The notes: generated from the letters alone by a model not told the origin. DNA of 27,949 nt from JBCDBL01 sp039183635 (GCA_039183635.1 JBCDBL010000047.1:1-27949); one strand, 5' to 3'. Shown: positions 7,850 through 16,723, counted from the stretch's first letter. Program-made: numbers and translations.

Positions 7850-9118
7850 TTAGCGGCCCATATCGCGTAGAAGGTCGCCAAAACGCTTTATGGCGTCGCC
7901 GATCTTCTCTGTTGAGACTGTTGAGAAGCTTAAACGGCAATATCGACAGCCTTCGCCGGGCGTGGTGAAAAAAGGCGCGCCGGGAACGAACGCCATTTTC
8001 GCATCTTTAATACAGCGTTCAAGAACGCGCCTTGCATCATAACCTTCCGGTAATTCCAGCCAAACGAACATGCCGCCTTCGGGATCGGCGAACCGTACCG
8101 ATTGCGGCGCCCAGCGGCGCAAGGCCGTTGTCATGGCGTCTCGCTGATGGGCGTACTGAGCGCGTAATGTCTCCGTGTGGCGATCGAATATTTTTTCAAC
8201 GGCCCGCGCGGTGAGCATTTGGTTCAACACGCCTGAATGCAGGTCGGAGGATTGTTTCAGTTGCACGGCTTTTGCGATGAGGGCTTTGGGGGCGGTCATC
8301 CAGCCGACACGTAATCCCGGCGTCATCGTTTTAGAGAATGTTCCAAGATAAATCATATCGGCGGCGGCGAGGGGGTCGTCGTTCGCTGCGCCGGCCTGTT
8401 GTTGCGCTATCGACGACATGGGCGACGGCGGAGGGGCGTCGAAGTATAATTCTGAGTAAGCCGCGTCTTCAACGATCGGCGCGCCATAGCGCTTGGCGAT
8501 CCGGCTCAATGCGGCGCGTCGTTCCGCGCTGAATGTAACCCCGCTTGGATTGGCGAAGTCCGTGACGAAATAAGCGAACTTTGGCTTCGTTTTTAGCGCG
8601 TTTTCAAAAGCATCTGGCAAAACGCCTTCTTCATCCATAGGGACGCTCAGAACCTCTGCGCCGCAAAACTGGAAAATCTGCAATGCGCCGACGTAGGAGG
8701 GAGCGGACGTAACAATGCGGTCCCCTGGTGCGGCGAGCGCTCGGGCGACAAGTTCCAACGCTTGTTGCGCGCCGCTGGTGACGATGATGTTGCCGATATC
8801 GGCGACGACGCCCTTGCGCCGCATGTAACCTGCAATCCATTCCCGCAACGGGCCATATCCTTCGGTGACGGCGTACTGCAGTGCGGTCGTGCGCAAGGAG
8901 GCGTCGGAAAGTATCGCTGCGCTTTCCTCCGCCATAACCTCGCCAGGGAACAGATCGGGGTTGGGTACGCCGCCTGCGAAGGACACGACATCCCCGCCGA
9001 CAAGGTTCAGCATTTCACGGATTTCCGAGCCGACGCCGCGGGCGGCGGCGGGCGTGAAGCGGTCCGCCCAGTCGGGCGCAGGAGCGGCATTGGCGCTGGC
9101 GCGGTGCAAATCCGGCAT
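7850..9118 (-). CDS. PLP-dependent aminotransferase, class I/II (2-aminoadipate/MocR-like group)
   Basis: A 422-aa fold-type I aminotransferase. The N-terminal block VVSFAGGVPNPDLFP, then ALQYAVTEGYGPLREWI and NIIVTSGAQQALELVARALAAPGD, are typical of the LysN/2-aminoadipate and branched-chain-type group. Cofactor residues are visible: N190 in DFANPSG, D218 and Y221 in VEDAAYSELY, and the Schiff-base K263 in GTFSKTMTPGLRVGW. A late R sits in the CRYCRLSFS segment. No helix-turn-helix is attached, so this is an enzyme and not a MocR regulator. The amino-acid substrate cannot be read from the sequence. It converges on the YfiR gene and is divergent from the trigger factor gene. Confidence 0.88.
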   Translation of the reverse strand: MPDLHRASANAAPAPDWADRFTPAAARGVGSEIREMLNLVGGDVVSFAGGVPNPDLFPGEVMAEESAAILSDASLRTTALQYAVTEGYGPLREWIAGYMRRKGVVADIGNIIVTSGAQQALELVARALAAPGDRIVTSAPSYVGALQIFQFCGAEVLSVPMDEEGVLPDAFENALKTKPKFAYFVTDFANPSGVTFSAERRAALSRIAKRYGAPIVEDAAYSELYFDAPPPSPMSSIAQQQAGAANDDPLAAADMIYLGTFSKTMTPGLRVGWMTAPKALIAKAVQLKQSSDLHSGVLNQMLTARAVEKIFDRHTETLRAQYAHQRDAMTTALRRWAPQSVRFADPEGGMFVWLELPEGYDARRVLERCIKDAKMAFVPGAPFFTTPGEGCRYCRLSFSTVSTEKIGDAIKRFGDLLRDMGR

Positions 9119-9463
9119 AGCGTTCGGCTTTCGACTAAAAAAGGCGCCGCTTTGCGTAAAATCGTCTAGCGGAGCCAGCCAGCTTGAATGTTTGTGTTAA
9201 TTAATCAAGTGCGGCAAACGCCCTCAGCTCCTTTTGAAGCGGGGCTGTGTCGATCGCCGCTGAAATTGTTGAATTTCTGTTCGTCATCCCGTATCACGGC
9301 GCGACTTAAAAAGGCGATGCACGCATGACGCCGTGGTTCGACTGAGACCTTAAGCCTGCAAACCCCCGCATTTGCAGACTGTTGTCAGAGCCTCGCCAAC
9401 GCCGCAGAGATAATTGAGCAAACGACTGCGCTCCAAAGCGCGTATATGGAATTTGAGATCGAC
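9119..9463. other. Intergenic region between divergent aminotransferase and tig genes
   Basis: About 345 bases without a gene. AGCTTGAATGT at 9181-9191 followed by TTAATTA resembles the clpP upstream element at 11066-11090 and is a candidate promoter area. A perfect 7-bp hairpin (9356-9362 with 9371-9377, loop CCCCCGCA) lies about 90 bases before the tig start, within its probable leader. I see no tRNA and no convincing small ORF. Confidence 0.4.
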
Positions 9464-10795
9464 ATGGAAGTCATTGAAAAACAAAACGAAGGCCTTTCGC
9501 GTGCGTTCACCGTGAAAGTTAGCGCTGCAGATCTTGATGCGCGGCTGATGACGCGGCTTGAGGAGATCAAGCCACAGGTGAATTTGAAGGGGTTTCGTCC
9601 CGGCAAAGCGCCGATGTCGTTCCTGAAACAGCGCTTTGGCAAAGGCGTTATGGGCGAGATCGTTCAAGATCTCATCAACGAACAAAACGACAAGATGCTG
9701 GAAGAACGCAATTTGCGTCCGGCGCAACAGCCCCATGTGCAGTTTGAAAGCGATATGGAAAAAGTCGCTTCTGGAGCGTCGGATCTTGAATATGAGGTGC
9801 AGGTTGAGATCCTGCCGGAGTTCGAACCGGCGGATGTTTCCGGCATGGCGCTGGAGCGTAAGGTGGCCGATATTCCCGAGGAAGACGTTGAAGCGGCCCT
9901 CAACGAACTTGCCGCCCAGCAACGCACCTACGCCGCCCGGGACGACGGCGCGGCCTCTGAAGACGGCGACGCCCTCGATATCGATTTTGTCGGACGTGTC
10001 GACGGCGAGGAGTTTGACGGCGGCAAGGGCGAAGATGTTCGCATCGTCCTTGGCTCGAAAACCTTTATTCCAGGTTTTGAGGATCAGCTTGTCGGCGCCA
10101 AGGCGGGCGATTCGAAAACGATCTCCGTTACATTTCCAGAAGACTACGGCGCAGACCATCTTTCCGGCAAAGACGCCGAGTTCGACGTGACGGTGAAGAC
10201 CGTCTCCGCACCGGAAGAGGCGACGATCGATGATGAGTTCGCCAAGAAGCTTGGCGTCGACGATCTTGCAGCTTTGAAGGAGACGTTGCAAAAACGCCTT
10301 GAGAGCGATTACGCCCAGCTGTCCCGCTCGCATATCAAGCGTGCGCTCCTCGACAAGTTGGACGACGCCCACGATTTTGAGCTTCCCAAAGGCATGGTGG
10401 ACGCAGAGTTCGATCAGATCTGGAAACAGGTCGAGGCGTCTGAAAAAGATGAAGAAGATAAAGATAAGTCTGAAGACGAATTAAAAGAAGAGTACCGCAA
10501 AATCGCCGAGCGGCGGGTGCGGCTTGGCCTTGTCCTCGCCGAGATCGGCCGCAAAGCAGATATTGACGTGCCCCAGGAAGACCTCACACGGGCGATGGTG
10601 GAGCAGGCGCGACAGTATCCTGGCCAAGAAAAGCAGATTTTCGAGTTTTACCAGCAAAACCCGAACGCCATGGCCCAATTGCGCGCGCCGATCTATGAGG
10701 AAAAGGTTGTCGATTATATCCTGGAGCTTGCTGACGTGACAGAGACGAAAGTCACGAAGGAAGAGCTTATGAAGGACCCCGACGAGACAGCTTAG
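9464..10795 (+). CDS. tig: Trigger factor, ribosome-bound chaperone and peptidyl-prolyl isomerase
   Basis: A 443-aa trigger factor, close to the 432 aa of E. coli Tig. The ribosome-binding signature GFRPGKAP stands near residues 50-57. The FKBP-type domain follows in the middle (DALDIDFVGRVDGEEFDGG ... IPGFEDQLVGAKAGD ... FPEDYGADHLSGKDAEFDVTV). The helical C-terminal chaperone arms then include the acidic, lysine-rich stretch SEKDEEDKDKSEDELKEEYRK. The gene opens the conserved tig-clpP-clpX-lon order. ATG 9464 (MEVIEKQNEGLSR) is chosen over ATG 9446 because family members start at this point; GAGAT just upstream is a weak ribosome site. Confidence 0.96.
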   Translation: MEVIEKQNEGLSRAFTVKVSAADLDARLMTRLEEIKPQVNLKGFRPGKAPMSFLKQRFGKGVMGEIVQDLINEQNDKMLEERNLRPAQQPHVQFESDMEKVASGASDLEYEVQVEILPEFEPADVSGMALERKVADIPEEDVEAALNELAAQQRTYAARDDGAASEDGDALDIDFVGRVDGEEFDGGKGEDVRIVLGSKTFIPGFEDQLVGAKAGDSKTISVTFPEDYGADHLSGKDAEFDVTVKTVSAPEEATIDDEFAKKLGVDDLAALKETLQKRLESDYAQLSRSHIKRALLDKLDDAHDFELPKGMVDAEFDQIWKQVEASEKDEEDKDKSEDELKEEYRKIAERRVRLGLVLAEIGRKADIDVPQEDLTRAMVEQARQYPGQEKQIFEFYQQNPNAMAQLRAPIYEEKVVDYILELADVTETKVTKEELMKDPDETA

Positions 10796-11198
10796 GGGCG
10801 CCGCTGCTTTTCGTTCTTTCCCTTCCCCGCCTTGCGGGGAAGGCGTCTCGCTTTGGCGAGACGCAGGGGGCGAGCGCGCTGCTTGCCTTTAATTCTTTTG
10901 TTTGTCGAACTAAACCCTCCTTCGGACCTGCGCGCCGCTCTTCTTCAGGCGGGGAGAAAAACGGCGCCTTCATTTTAAAATTGTCAGTTTTCTAAAGGCG
11001 CGATCATCGCCTCTTAAAAAGCGAATTTTTCCTCCGCCTCGACGCGCGCGTAAGACTCGCTTAAAGCTTGAATGTCTAGAGTAATTATATCCTTCCAGGG
11101 CGCGCATGTTGATCCAGCGCGCCGGCAGCCCACATGTTTTACTTTGGTCCCCGCAACACCCATAAGCGGCGGGCCCCGCGTTTTAGGAGCAAGCCGCA
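10796..11198. other. Intergenic region tig-clpP: repeat hairpins and clpP leader
   Basis: About 400 bases with no supported gene. It holds a double hairpin just past tig (annotated separately). The second half contains blocks shared with the lon upstream region: GCGCGTAAGACTCGC at 11046-11060 (including a GACTC methylation site), CTAGAGT at 11076-11082 and TTATATCC at 11085-11092. An AGGAG ribosome site is at about 11185. The clpP promoter most likely lies near 11067-11092, leaving a leader of about 100 bases. Confidence 0.5.
10821..10864. repeat. Double-hairpin REP-like intergenic element
   Basis: Two perfect inverted repeats follow each other directly. CCTTCCCCGC (10821-10830) pairs with 10834-10843 across a CTT loop, and GCGTCTCGC (10843-10851) pairs with 10856-10864 across TTTG. 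No T-run follows on the plus strand, so it does not look like a simple terminator. The layout of a C-rich hairpin, an 'agcgagac' hairpin and then AGGGGGCG is like the short palindromic repeats scattered in many alphaproteobacterial genomes. It may stabilise the tig mRNA 3' end. Confidence 0.6.
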
Positions 11199-11828
11199 AT
11201 GAAAGACCCCTATGATATTTACATGAATACGCTCGTGCCCATGGTGATCGAGCAGACGAGCCGGGGCGAGCGGTCCTTCGACATCTATTCACGGCTGTTG
11301 AAAGAGCGGATTATTTTTCTCACCGGGCCCGTTAACGATGCGGTGTCGAGCCTCGTGGTGGCGCAACTGCTTTTCCTGGAAGCCGACAATCCTAAGAAAG
11401 AGATCGCCTTCTACATTAACTCACCCGGCGGCGCGGTCCACTCCGGTCTGGCGATGTACGACACCATGCAATACATCCGACCGGCGGTCTCGACGATCTG
11501 CTGCGGCATGGCCGCGTCCATGGGCTCTTTGCTGCTCACCGGAGGCGAGAAGGGCCTGCGCACGTCGCTGCCCAATTCGCGGATCATGGTTCACCAGCCG
11601 TCGAGCGGGTTCCAGGGCCAGGCGTCCGATATTGAACGCCACGCCAAGGACATTATCGATGTGAAACGCCGCCTTAACGAAATTTACGTTGAGCATACGG
11701 GACAGACCTACGAAACTATCGAAAAGACTCTTGATCGCGATCATTTTATGTCGCCTGAAGATGCCGTTGAGTTCGGCCTCATAGATAAGGTTATCGAGAA
11801 GCGCCCGGTTCCGAGTGAAACCGACTAG
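11199..11828 (+). CDS. clpP: ATP-dependent Clp protease proteolytic subunit ClpP
   Basis: A 209-aa serine peptidase that forms the tetradecameric barrel fed by ClpX (and ClpA). The catalytic triad is visible: S107 in GMAASMGS, H132 in MVHQPSSG, and D181 in LDRDHFMSPEDA. The INSPGG oxyanion loop and the GLIDKVI C-terminal region are also present. The short N-terminus (MKDPYDIYMNTLVPMVIEQTSRGERSFDIYSRLL) is normal for alphaproteobacterial ClpP and may be processed. The start has AGGAG ten bases upstream. clpX follows 225 bases later on the same strand, apparently with its own promoter. Confidence 0.98.
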   Translation: MKDPYDIYMNTLVPMVIEQTSRGERSFDIYSRLLKERIIFLTGPVNDAVSSLVVAQLLFLEADNPKKEIAFYINSPGGAVHSGLAMYDTMQYIRPAVSTICCGMAASMGSLLLTGGEKGLRTSLPNSRIMVHQPSSGFQGQASDIERHAKDIIDVKRRLNEIYVEHTGQTYETIEKTLDRDHFMSPEDAVEFGLIDKVIEKRPVPSETD

Positions 11829-11891
11829 ATCTCGGGCTTGTGATCGTTAACGTGTTGCGACTCTTTCATGGCGATCCGATTTAATGAATTC

Positions 11892-11921
11892 TTGATCGAG
11901 CGCCCGGTATTGTGCTCGTAT
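11892..11921 (+). promoter_or_regulatory. Candidate clpX promoter (possibly heat-shock type)
   Basis: CTTGAT at 11891-11896 and TCGTAT at 11916-11921 are separated by about 18 bases, at a suitable distance upstream of clpX (12054). A CTTGA -35 box is characteristic of alphaproteobacterial sigma-32 promoters and clpX is a common heat-shock gene, but the -10 match is only fair. Confidence 0.3.
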
Positions 11922-12053
11922 GAAGGGTATGATGAAGCGGGGTAGGTCCTCTGGCGCGGAATCTGCAGCGCGGTTCCGATCCTGGGACGAAAATCCCGCC
12001 ACAGCCAGTCGAGGTCTCATGACGGCGGGCGAAAGAAGGTTTAAGGAGCGAGT

Positions 12054-13343
12054 ATGAGCAAAGTCAGCGGCGGCAAAGGCGGCGGAGAATCAAAAAACAC
12101 GCTGTACTGCTCCTTCTGCGGTAAAAGCCAGCATGAGGTTCGTAAGCTTATCGCAGGACCGACGGTCTTTATCTGCGACGAGTGCGTTGAGCTGTGCATG
12201 GACATCATTCGCGAGGAGAACAAGAGCTCCCTCGTGAAATCCCGCGACGGCGTTCCGACGCCTCAGGAAATCAATAAGGTGCTTGAGGACTATGTCATCG
12301 GCCAGGGCCACGCCAAACGCGTGCTGTCCGTGGCGGTCCATAACCATTACAAGCGCCTCAACCACGCTCAAAAGAACAATGATGTCGAACTGGCCAAGTC
12401 GAACATTCTGCTGATCGGCCCTACGGGCTCCGGCAAGACTTTGCTCGCGCAGACACTGGCGCGCATCCTCGACGTGCCGTTCACCATGGCCGACGCCACG
12501 ACGCTCACCGAAGCGGGGTATGTGGGCGAAGATGTTGAGAACATTATTCTGAAGCTGCTTCAGTCTGCGGACTATAATGTCGAGCGGGCCCAGCGCGGCA
12601 TCGTCTACATCGACGAGGTCGACAAGATCTCCCGCAAGTCTGACAATCCATCCATAACCCGGGACGTTTCGGGGGAGGGCGTGCAGCAGGCTTTGCTGAA
12701 GATCATGGAAGGCACCGTGGCGTCCGTTCCGCCCCAGGGCGGCCGAAAACATCCGCAACAGGAGTTTTTGCAGGTCGATACGACGAACATCCTGTTCATC
12801 GTCGGCGGCGCTTTCGCCGGCCTTGATAAGGTGATCGCCAACCGGGGCGAGGGCGCCTCCATTGGCTTCGGCGCGGAGGTGAAGGAAGAAGACGACCGTC
12901 GCATCGGCGAGGTTCTGCGCGGCGTAGAGCCTGAGGATCTGTTGAAGTTCGGTCTTATTCCTGAATTTGTCGGGCGTCTTCCTGTGATAGCGACGCTAGA
13001 GGACCTTGACGAAGAAGCGTTGATCCAAATCCTTACCTCGCCGAAAAACGCGCTTGTGAAGCAGTACCAGCGTCTTTTCGAGATGGAGGACGTGAAGCTC
13101 ACCTTCACCGACGACGCGCTGTCCGGGGTCGCGAAAAAGGCGATCGCCCGCAAGACCGGCGCACGTGGCTTGCGCTCCATCATGGAGGGCATCTTGCTCG
13201 ACACGATGTTTGACTTGCCGACCCTGAAGGGCGTTGAGGAGGTCGTGATCAACGCCGAGGTTGTGGAAGGACGGGCCCAGCCGCTTTACATCTACTCCGA
13301 TATTGCAAGTGATGAGGCGGAAGCCCCGGCGTCTAGCGCCTAA
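12054..13343 (+). CDS. clpX: ClpX, ATP-dependent unfoldase subunit of the ClpXP protease
   Basis: A 429-aa AAA+ unfoldase. The N-terminal C4 zinc-binding domain has C19, C22, C41 and C44 (YCSFCGKS and FICDECVELC). The AAA+ core shows Walker A GPTGSGKT at 122-129, the pore-loop region EAGYVGEDVEN, Walker B IVYIDEVDKI at 183-192, and the C-terminal sensor-2 segment RKTGARGLRSIMEGILLD. The IGF loop used for docking on ClpP appears as ASIGFGAEV. Length equals the family norm. An AAGGAG ribosome site lies just upstream of ATG 12054. A strong terminator closes the gene. Confidence 0.98.
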   Translation: MSKVSGGKGGGESKNTLYCSFCGKSQHEVRKLIAGPTVFICDECVELCMDIIREENKSSLVKSRDGVPTPQEINKVLEDYVIGQGHAKRVLSVAVHNHYKRLNHAQKNNDVELAKSNILLIGPTGSGKTLLAQTLARILDVPFTMADATTLTEAGYVGEDVENIILKLLQSADYNVERAQRGIVYIDEVDKISRKSDNPSITRDVSGEGVQQALLKIMEGTVASVPPQGGRKHPQQEFLQVDTTNILFIVGGAFAGLDKVIANRGEGASIGFGAEVKEEDDRRIGEVLRGVEPEDLLKFGLIPEFVGRLPVIATLEDLDEEALIQILTSPKNALVKQYQRLFEMEDVKLTFTDDALSGVAKKAIARKTGARGLRSIMEGILLDTMFDLPTLKGVEEVVINAEVVEGRAQPLYIYSDIASDEAEAPASSA

Positions 13344-13378
13344 ACAAACGGCGGACACGCTACGACGTTTCGTGAAAC

Positions 13379-13418
13379 CGCCGCGCCCGGATTCTTCTCC
13401 GGCGCGGCGATTTTTTTT
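13379..13418 (+). terminator. Rho-independent terminator of clpX
   Basis: The GC-rich arm 13379-13390 pairs with 13399-13409 (one bulged C) across ATTCTTCT, and is followed by eight T residues at 13411-13418. Confidence 0.9.
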
Positions 13419-13473
13419 AAGTCAAAAACCTCCTCCTTTGGTGGAGGACCGGACGCGTCTATTGCACGTCTCA

Positions 13474-13576
13474 TTTAATTGGATTCACACGGGCGTGCGC
13501 ATGGTCTTTGTTTTGACGGTCGAACAGTTGTGCGACCTTTTGCGCAAAAACCGGTAGCCGCTTTTGCGCGACACGC
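13474..13576 (+). repeat. Dispersed 103-bp palindromic repeat, copy A
   Basis: It matches the reverse complement of 26609-26711 with 13 differences in 103 bases counted by hand. Its features are the dyad around GGTCGAACAGTTGTGCGACC (a perfect palindrome if restored from copy B) and a GCGCAAAAACCGG/CCGCTTTTGCGC inverted pair. Intergenic repeats of this style are common in alphaproteobacteria; transposition in trans is possible but unproven. Confidence 0.8.
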
Positions 13577-13736
13577 TCTAGCGTTAGGCGTCAGACCGCT
13601 CTGAGCAGGGCTTTTGTCATCCGTATGAAGCCTGTTTGACGGTTTTTCCTCCCCCACGCCCTGCGCATGAGGCGGGGCAGGAGAGCGTCAAACCCGTCTT
13701 CATCCCAGACGTCTTTTTCGGTCGTTCAGGCCTAAA

Positions 13737-13839
13737 GCATTTCCGTCTCAAGTGCGCGCCGGTTGGGCGCCTGGAAATGCGTAAAAACAAAGCCTTAAAG
13801 CGCCGTCCTGATTCCGATAGGTGCGACAACGCTTTAAGG
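13737..13839. repeat. Two-stem intergenic repeat-like element
   Basis: Two inverted repeats sit side by side: GCATTTCC (13737-13744) with GGAAATGC (13773-13780), enclosing GCGCC/GGCGC, and CCTTAAAGCG (13793-13802) with CGCTTTAAGG (13830-13839), both perfect. They are joined by AAAACAAAG, which also occurs in the 103-bp repeat. It is probably another member of the dispersed palindromic elements; no second copy is in the window. Confidence 0.5.
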
Positions 13840-14103
13840 TCTTGTAATTTAATCGTTTTGTGAGCGTACCTTAATGCAGCTTGAACCATCCGGATTTTGC
13901 GCCACATTAGTGATGTGCCTGGCGCGTAAGACTCGCGCGTTCCTTCCGCCCATGCGGCTGCTTGTTTAATTTCCCCTAGAGTTGAGGAATCCTTATATCC
14001 TCTGTGGGATAAAGGGCCGAAAGGCGGACGGATGCGAAATTGCGCCGTTTTATAAAGGGCGAGACGCTTGTTTGAAGGTCCGCCATAAAGGAGTGTGACG
14101 ATA

Positions 14104-16503
14104 ATGGCTGAAAACGCCGCTTACCCTGTTTTGCCTCTGCGTGATATTGTGGTTTTCCCACACATGATCGTGCCGCTGTTTGTGGGGCGCGAAAAGTCCG
14201 TTCGGGCGCTTGAGAACGTCATGGAAGACGATAAGCAAATTTTGCTTGTCGCCCAGAAGAACGCCGCCGACGACGATCCGTCTGCCGATGACATCTATGA
14301 TGTTGGCACGATCGCCTCCGTTTTACAGTTGTTGAAGCTGCCCGACGGCACTGTGAAGGTTCTGGTGGAAGGCGTATCGCGCGCGCGTGTCACAGAGTAC
14401 ACGGACAATAAAGATTTCTTTGAAGCCCATGCGGAGGCCATTCCCGAAGGCGATGGCGAAGATGCAGAGGTTGAAGCCCTCTCGCGCAGCGTCATTGCGC
14501 AATTTGAGAGCTATGTGAAGCTGAACAAGCGCGTCCCGCCGGAAGTGATTGTTTCGGTGAACCAGATCGATGAGCCGTCCAAGCTCGCCGATACGGTGGC
14601 CTCGCATCTTGCAATCAAAATTCCTGAAAAGCAGGAATTGCTGGAAATTGAGGATGTCTCCGCGCGTCTTGAGAAGGTCTACTCTCTCATGGAAGGGGAG
14701 ATCTCCGTCCTGCAGGTGGAGAAGAAAATCCGCGGCCGCGTGAAACGCCAGATGGAGAAAACCCAACGCGAGTATTATCTGAATGAGCAGATGAAGGCCA
14801 TTCAGAAGGAGCTTGGCGAGAACGAGGACGGCCGGGACGAACTGGCTGAATTCGAAGAGCGGATCGCCAACACCAAACTGTCGAAGGAAGCCAAGACCAA
14901 GGCCGAAGCCGAGCTGAAGAAGCTGCGCCAGATGAGCCCTATGTCGGCGGAATCGACGGTGGTGCGCAATTATCTCGACTGGTTATTGTCCATACCCTGG
15001 GGCAAATCCAAGACCAAGAAGGTCAAGCTCGACGACGCTGAGGGCGTTCTGGATGAGGATCATTACGGCCTTGAAAAGGTCAAGGAGCGGATTGTCGAGT
15101 ATCTCGCCGTTCAGCAGCGTACGAATAAGTTAAAAGGCCCGATCCTGTGCCTGGTCGGCCCTCCGGGCGTCGGTAAAACGTCTTTGGGCAAATCCATCGC
15201 CAAGGCGACAGGGCGCGAGTTCGTGCGGGTGTCCCTCGGCGGGGTGCGCGACGAATCTGAGATTCGCGGTCATCGGCGGACTTATATCGGCTCTATGCCG
15301 GGTAAAATCATACAGTCGATGAAAAAGACCAAGAAGACGAACCCATTGTTCCTCTTGGACGAGATCGACAAAATGGGCCACGATTTTCGTGGCGACCCGG
15401 CTTCGGCGTTGCTCGAAGTGTTGGACCCTGAACAGAACAACACCTTCGCCGACCATTATATGGAGGTCGAATACGACCTGTCGGATGTGATGTTCGTCAC
15501 GACCTCGAACAGCCTCAACATGCCGCAGCCTTTGATGGACCGGATGGAGATTATCCGCATTCCGGGTTATACGGAAGATGAGAAGCTGGAGATCGCCAAA
15601 CGCCACCTGATCCCTAAGGTTGTGGAAAACCATGGCTTGAAAGAGGGCGAGTGGACGATCACGGACGCCGGCATCTTGAACCTCATCCGCTATTACTCCC
15701 GGGAGGCCGGGGTGCGGAACCTGGAGCGTGAGATCGCCAATCTCGCCCGTAAGGCCGTGCGTGAAATCGAAAGCGGCAAGTCCGAGGCCGTGGAGGTGAC
15801 GCCCGACAATCTCGGCGATTACGCCGGGGTGCGGAAATTTCGCTACGGCGAGACCGAGGGTGAGGACCAGGTGGGCGTTGTCACGGGCCTTGCGTGGACC
15901 GAGGTCGGCGGCGACATTCTCACCATCGAGGCGGTCAAAATGCCGGGCAAGGGCCGCATGACGCCCACGGGCAATTTGCGCGACGTCATGAAGGAATCCG
16001 TCTCCGCGGCGAATTCCTATGTGCGCTCCCGGGCTGTGGAGTTCGGCATCAAGCCGCCGGTGTTCGACAAAACGGACATCCACATCCACGTGCCGGAAGG
16101 CGCGACGCCCAAGGACGGGCCGTCGGCCGGCGTCGCCATGGCGAGCGCAATTGTTTCGGTGCTGACGGGAGTCGCCATCCACAAGGACATCGCCATGACG
16201 GGCGAGGTGACCTTACGGGGCAGGGTGCTCGCCATTGGCGGCTTGAAGGAGAAACTCCTTGCGGCCCTGCGCGCAGGCGTCAAGAAAGTCCTTATTCCCG
16301 AGGAGAACGAAAAAGATCTCGCCGATATTCCGGACAATGTGAAAGACGCCCTGGAGATCGTCCCGGTCTCCACGGTGGACGAGGTGCTAAAACACGCTCT
16401 CACAGGACCTCTGACGCCTATTGAGTGGACGGAAGAGGACGAGCTTGCCGCAGAAGCTGCGCGGTCTGGACAAGCGTCCAGTGATCCTGTGGTGACCCAT
16501 TAA
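14104..16503 (+). CDS. lon: ATP-dependent protease Lon
   Basis: A 799-aa LonA-type protease. It has the N-terminal substrate-binding domain (YPVLPLRDIVVFPHMIVPLFVGR), a coiled-coil middle, an AAA+ module with Walker A GPPGVGKT at 352-359 and Walker B LFLLDEIDK, and a C-terminal protease domain with the Ser-Lys dyad S674 (PKDGPSAG) and K717 (GGLKEK), 43 residues apart as in E. coli. It degrades misfolded proteins and regulators; in Caulobacter relatives these include DnaA and CcrM. ATG 14104 is chosen over GTG 14095 because AAGGAG at 14088-14093 has proper spacing only to the ATG. The upstream region shares several blocks with clpP. A terminator follows the stop. Confidence 0.98.
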   Translation: MAENAAYPVLPLRDIVVFPHMIVPLFVGREKSVRALENVMEDDKQILLVAQKNAADDDPSADDIYDVGTIASVLQLLKLPDGTVKVLVEGVSRARVTEYTDNKDFFEAHAEAIPEGDGEDAEVEALSRSVIAQFESYVKLNKRVPPEVIVSVNQIDEPSKLADTVASHLAIKIPEKQELLEIEDVSARLEKVYSLMEGEISVLQVEKKIRGRVKRQMEKTQREYYLNEQMKAIQKELGENEDGRDELAEFEERIANTKLSKEAKTKAEAELKKLRQMSPMSAESTVVRNYLDWLLSIPWGKSKTKKVKLDDAEGVLDEDHYGLEKVKERIVEYLAVQQRTNKLKGPILCLVGPPGVGKTSLGKSIAKATGREFVRVSLGGVRDESEIRGHRRTYIGSMPGKIIQSMKKTKKTNPLFLLDEIDKMGHDFRGDPASALLEVLDPEQNNTFADHYMEVEYDLSDVMFVTTSNSLNMPQPLMDRMEIIRIPGYTEDEKLEIAKRHLIPKVVENHGLKEGEWTITDAGILNLIRYYSREAGVRNLEREIANLARKAVREIESGKSEAVEVTPDNLGDYAGVRKFRYGETEGEDQVGVVTGLAWTEVGGDILTIEAVKMPGKGRMTPTGNLRDVMKESVSAANSYVRSRAVEFGIKPPVFDKTDIHIHVPEGATPKDGPSAGVAMASAIVSVLTGVAIHKDIAMTGEVTLRGRVLAIGGLKEKLLAALRAGVKKVLIPEENEKDLADIPDNVKDALEIVPVSTVDEVLKHALTGPLTPIEWTEEDELAAEAARSGQASSDPVVTH

Positions 16504-16519
16504 GCGTCATGCGAACGCC

Positions 16520-16723
16520 TTAACGAGCAAAACAGCCCGCTTTCCGGAAACGGATAGCGGGCTGAATTTTTACGTGAGGCGGATTGCAGGTGAAGCGGAT
16601 GTCCGGTTCGCCGTCCGCGGGTTTGCCAAAATAAAGCCTGGGCGCCGTTGCCGCGACTGGCTGAATCATATCGGACACAAACATGTAGAGATCGCTTTGT
16701 TGCGGATCGAAAGAAAAAGTCAC
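16520..16723 (-). CDS. Possible small ORF antisense to the lon terminator
   Basis: A 67-codon GTG-started frame lies in the gap between lon and the chorismate mutase gene. Its composition is moderately protein-like (MTFSFDPQQSDLYMFVSDM at the start), and GGGA lies upstream of the GTG. It would read through the lon terminator hairpin near its end, which argues against it. No family is recognised. Kept only as a low-confidence candidate. Confidence 0.2.
   Translation of the reverse strand: MTFSFDPQQSDLYMFVSDMIQPVAATAPRLYFGKPADGEPDIRFTCNPPHVKIQPAIRFRKAGCFAR
16533..16571 (+). terminator. Rho-independent terminator of lon
   Basis: CAGCCCGCT (16533-16541) pairs with AGCGGGCTG (16556-16564). An inner TCCG/CGGA extension has a GAAA loop, and AATTTTTA follows. 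Confidence 0.85.

Larger units (their letters stand above)
13344..14103. other. Repeat-rich intergenic region clpX-lon
   Basis: About 760 bases with no supported gene. In order it holds the clpX terminator (13379-13418), a small hairpin CCTCC/GGAGG at about 13430-13447, repeat copy A (13474-13576), a GC-rich imperfect hairpin at about 13650-13685, and a two-stem element (13737-13839). The lon upstream blocks follow: GCGCGTAAGACTCGC at 13922-13936, CTAGAGT at 13976-13982 and TTATATCC at 13993-14000. The stack of palindromes explains the short frames seen here; I support none of them as genes. Confidence 0.6.

Noticed and set aside
9350..10372. Long minus-strand open frame of 340 codons across tig
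   Set aside because: It is antisense to trigger factor, whose domains and codon pattern are unmistakable; the frame is a composition shadow.
15130..16182. Minus-strand frame of 350 codons inside lon
   Set aside because: It is a shadow of the Lon AAA+ and protease domains; the translation is H/R/D-rich with no family resemblance.
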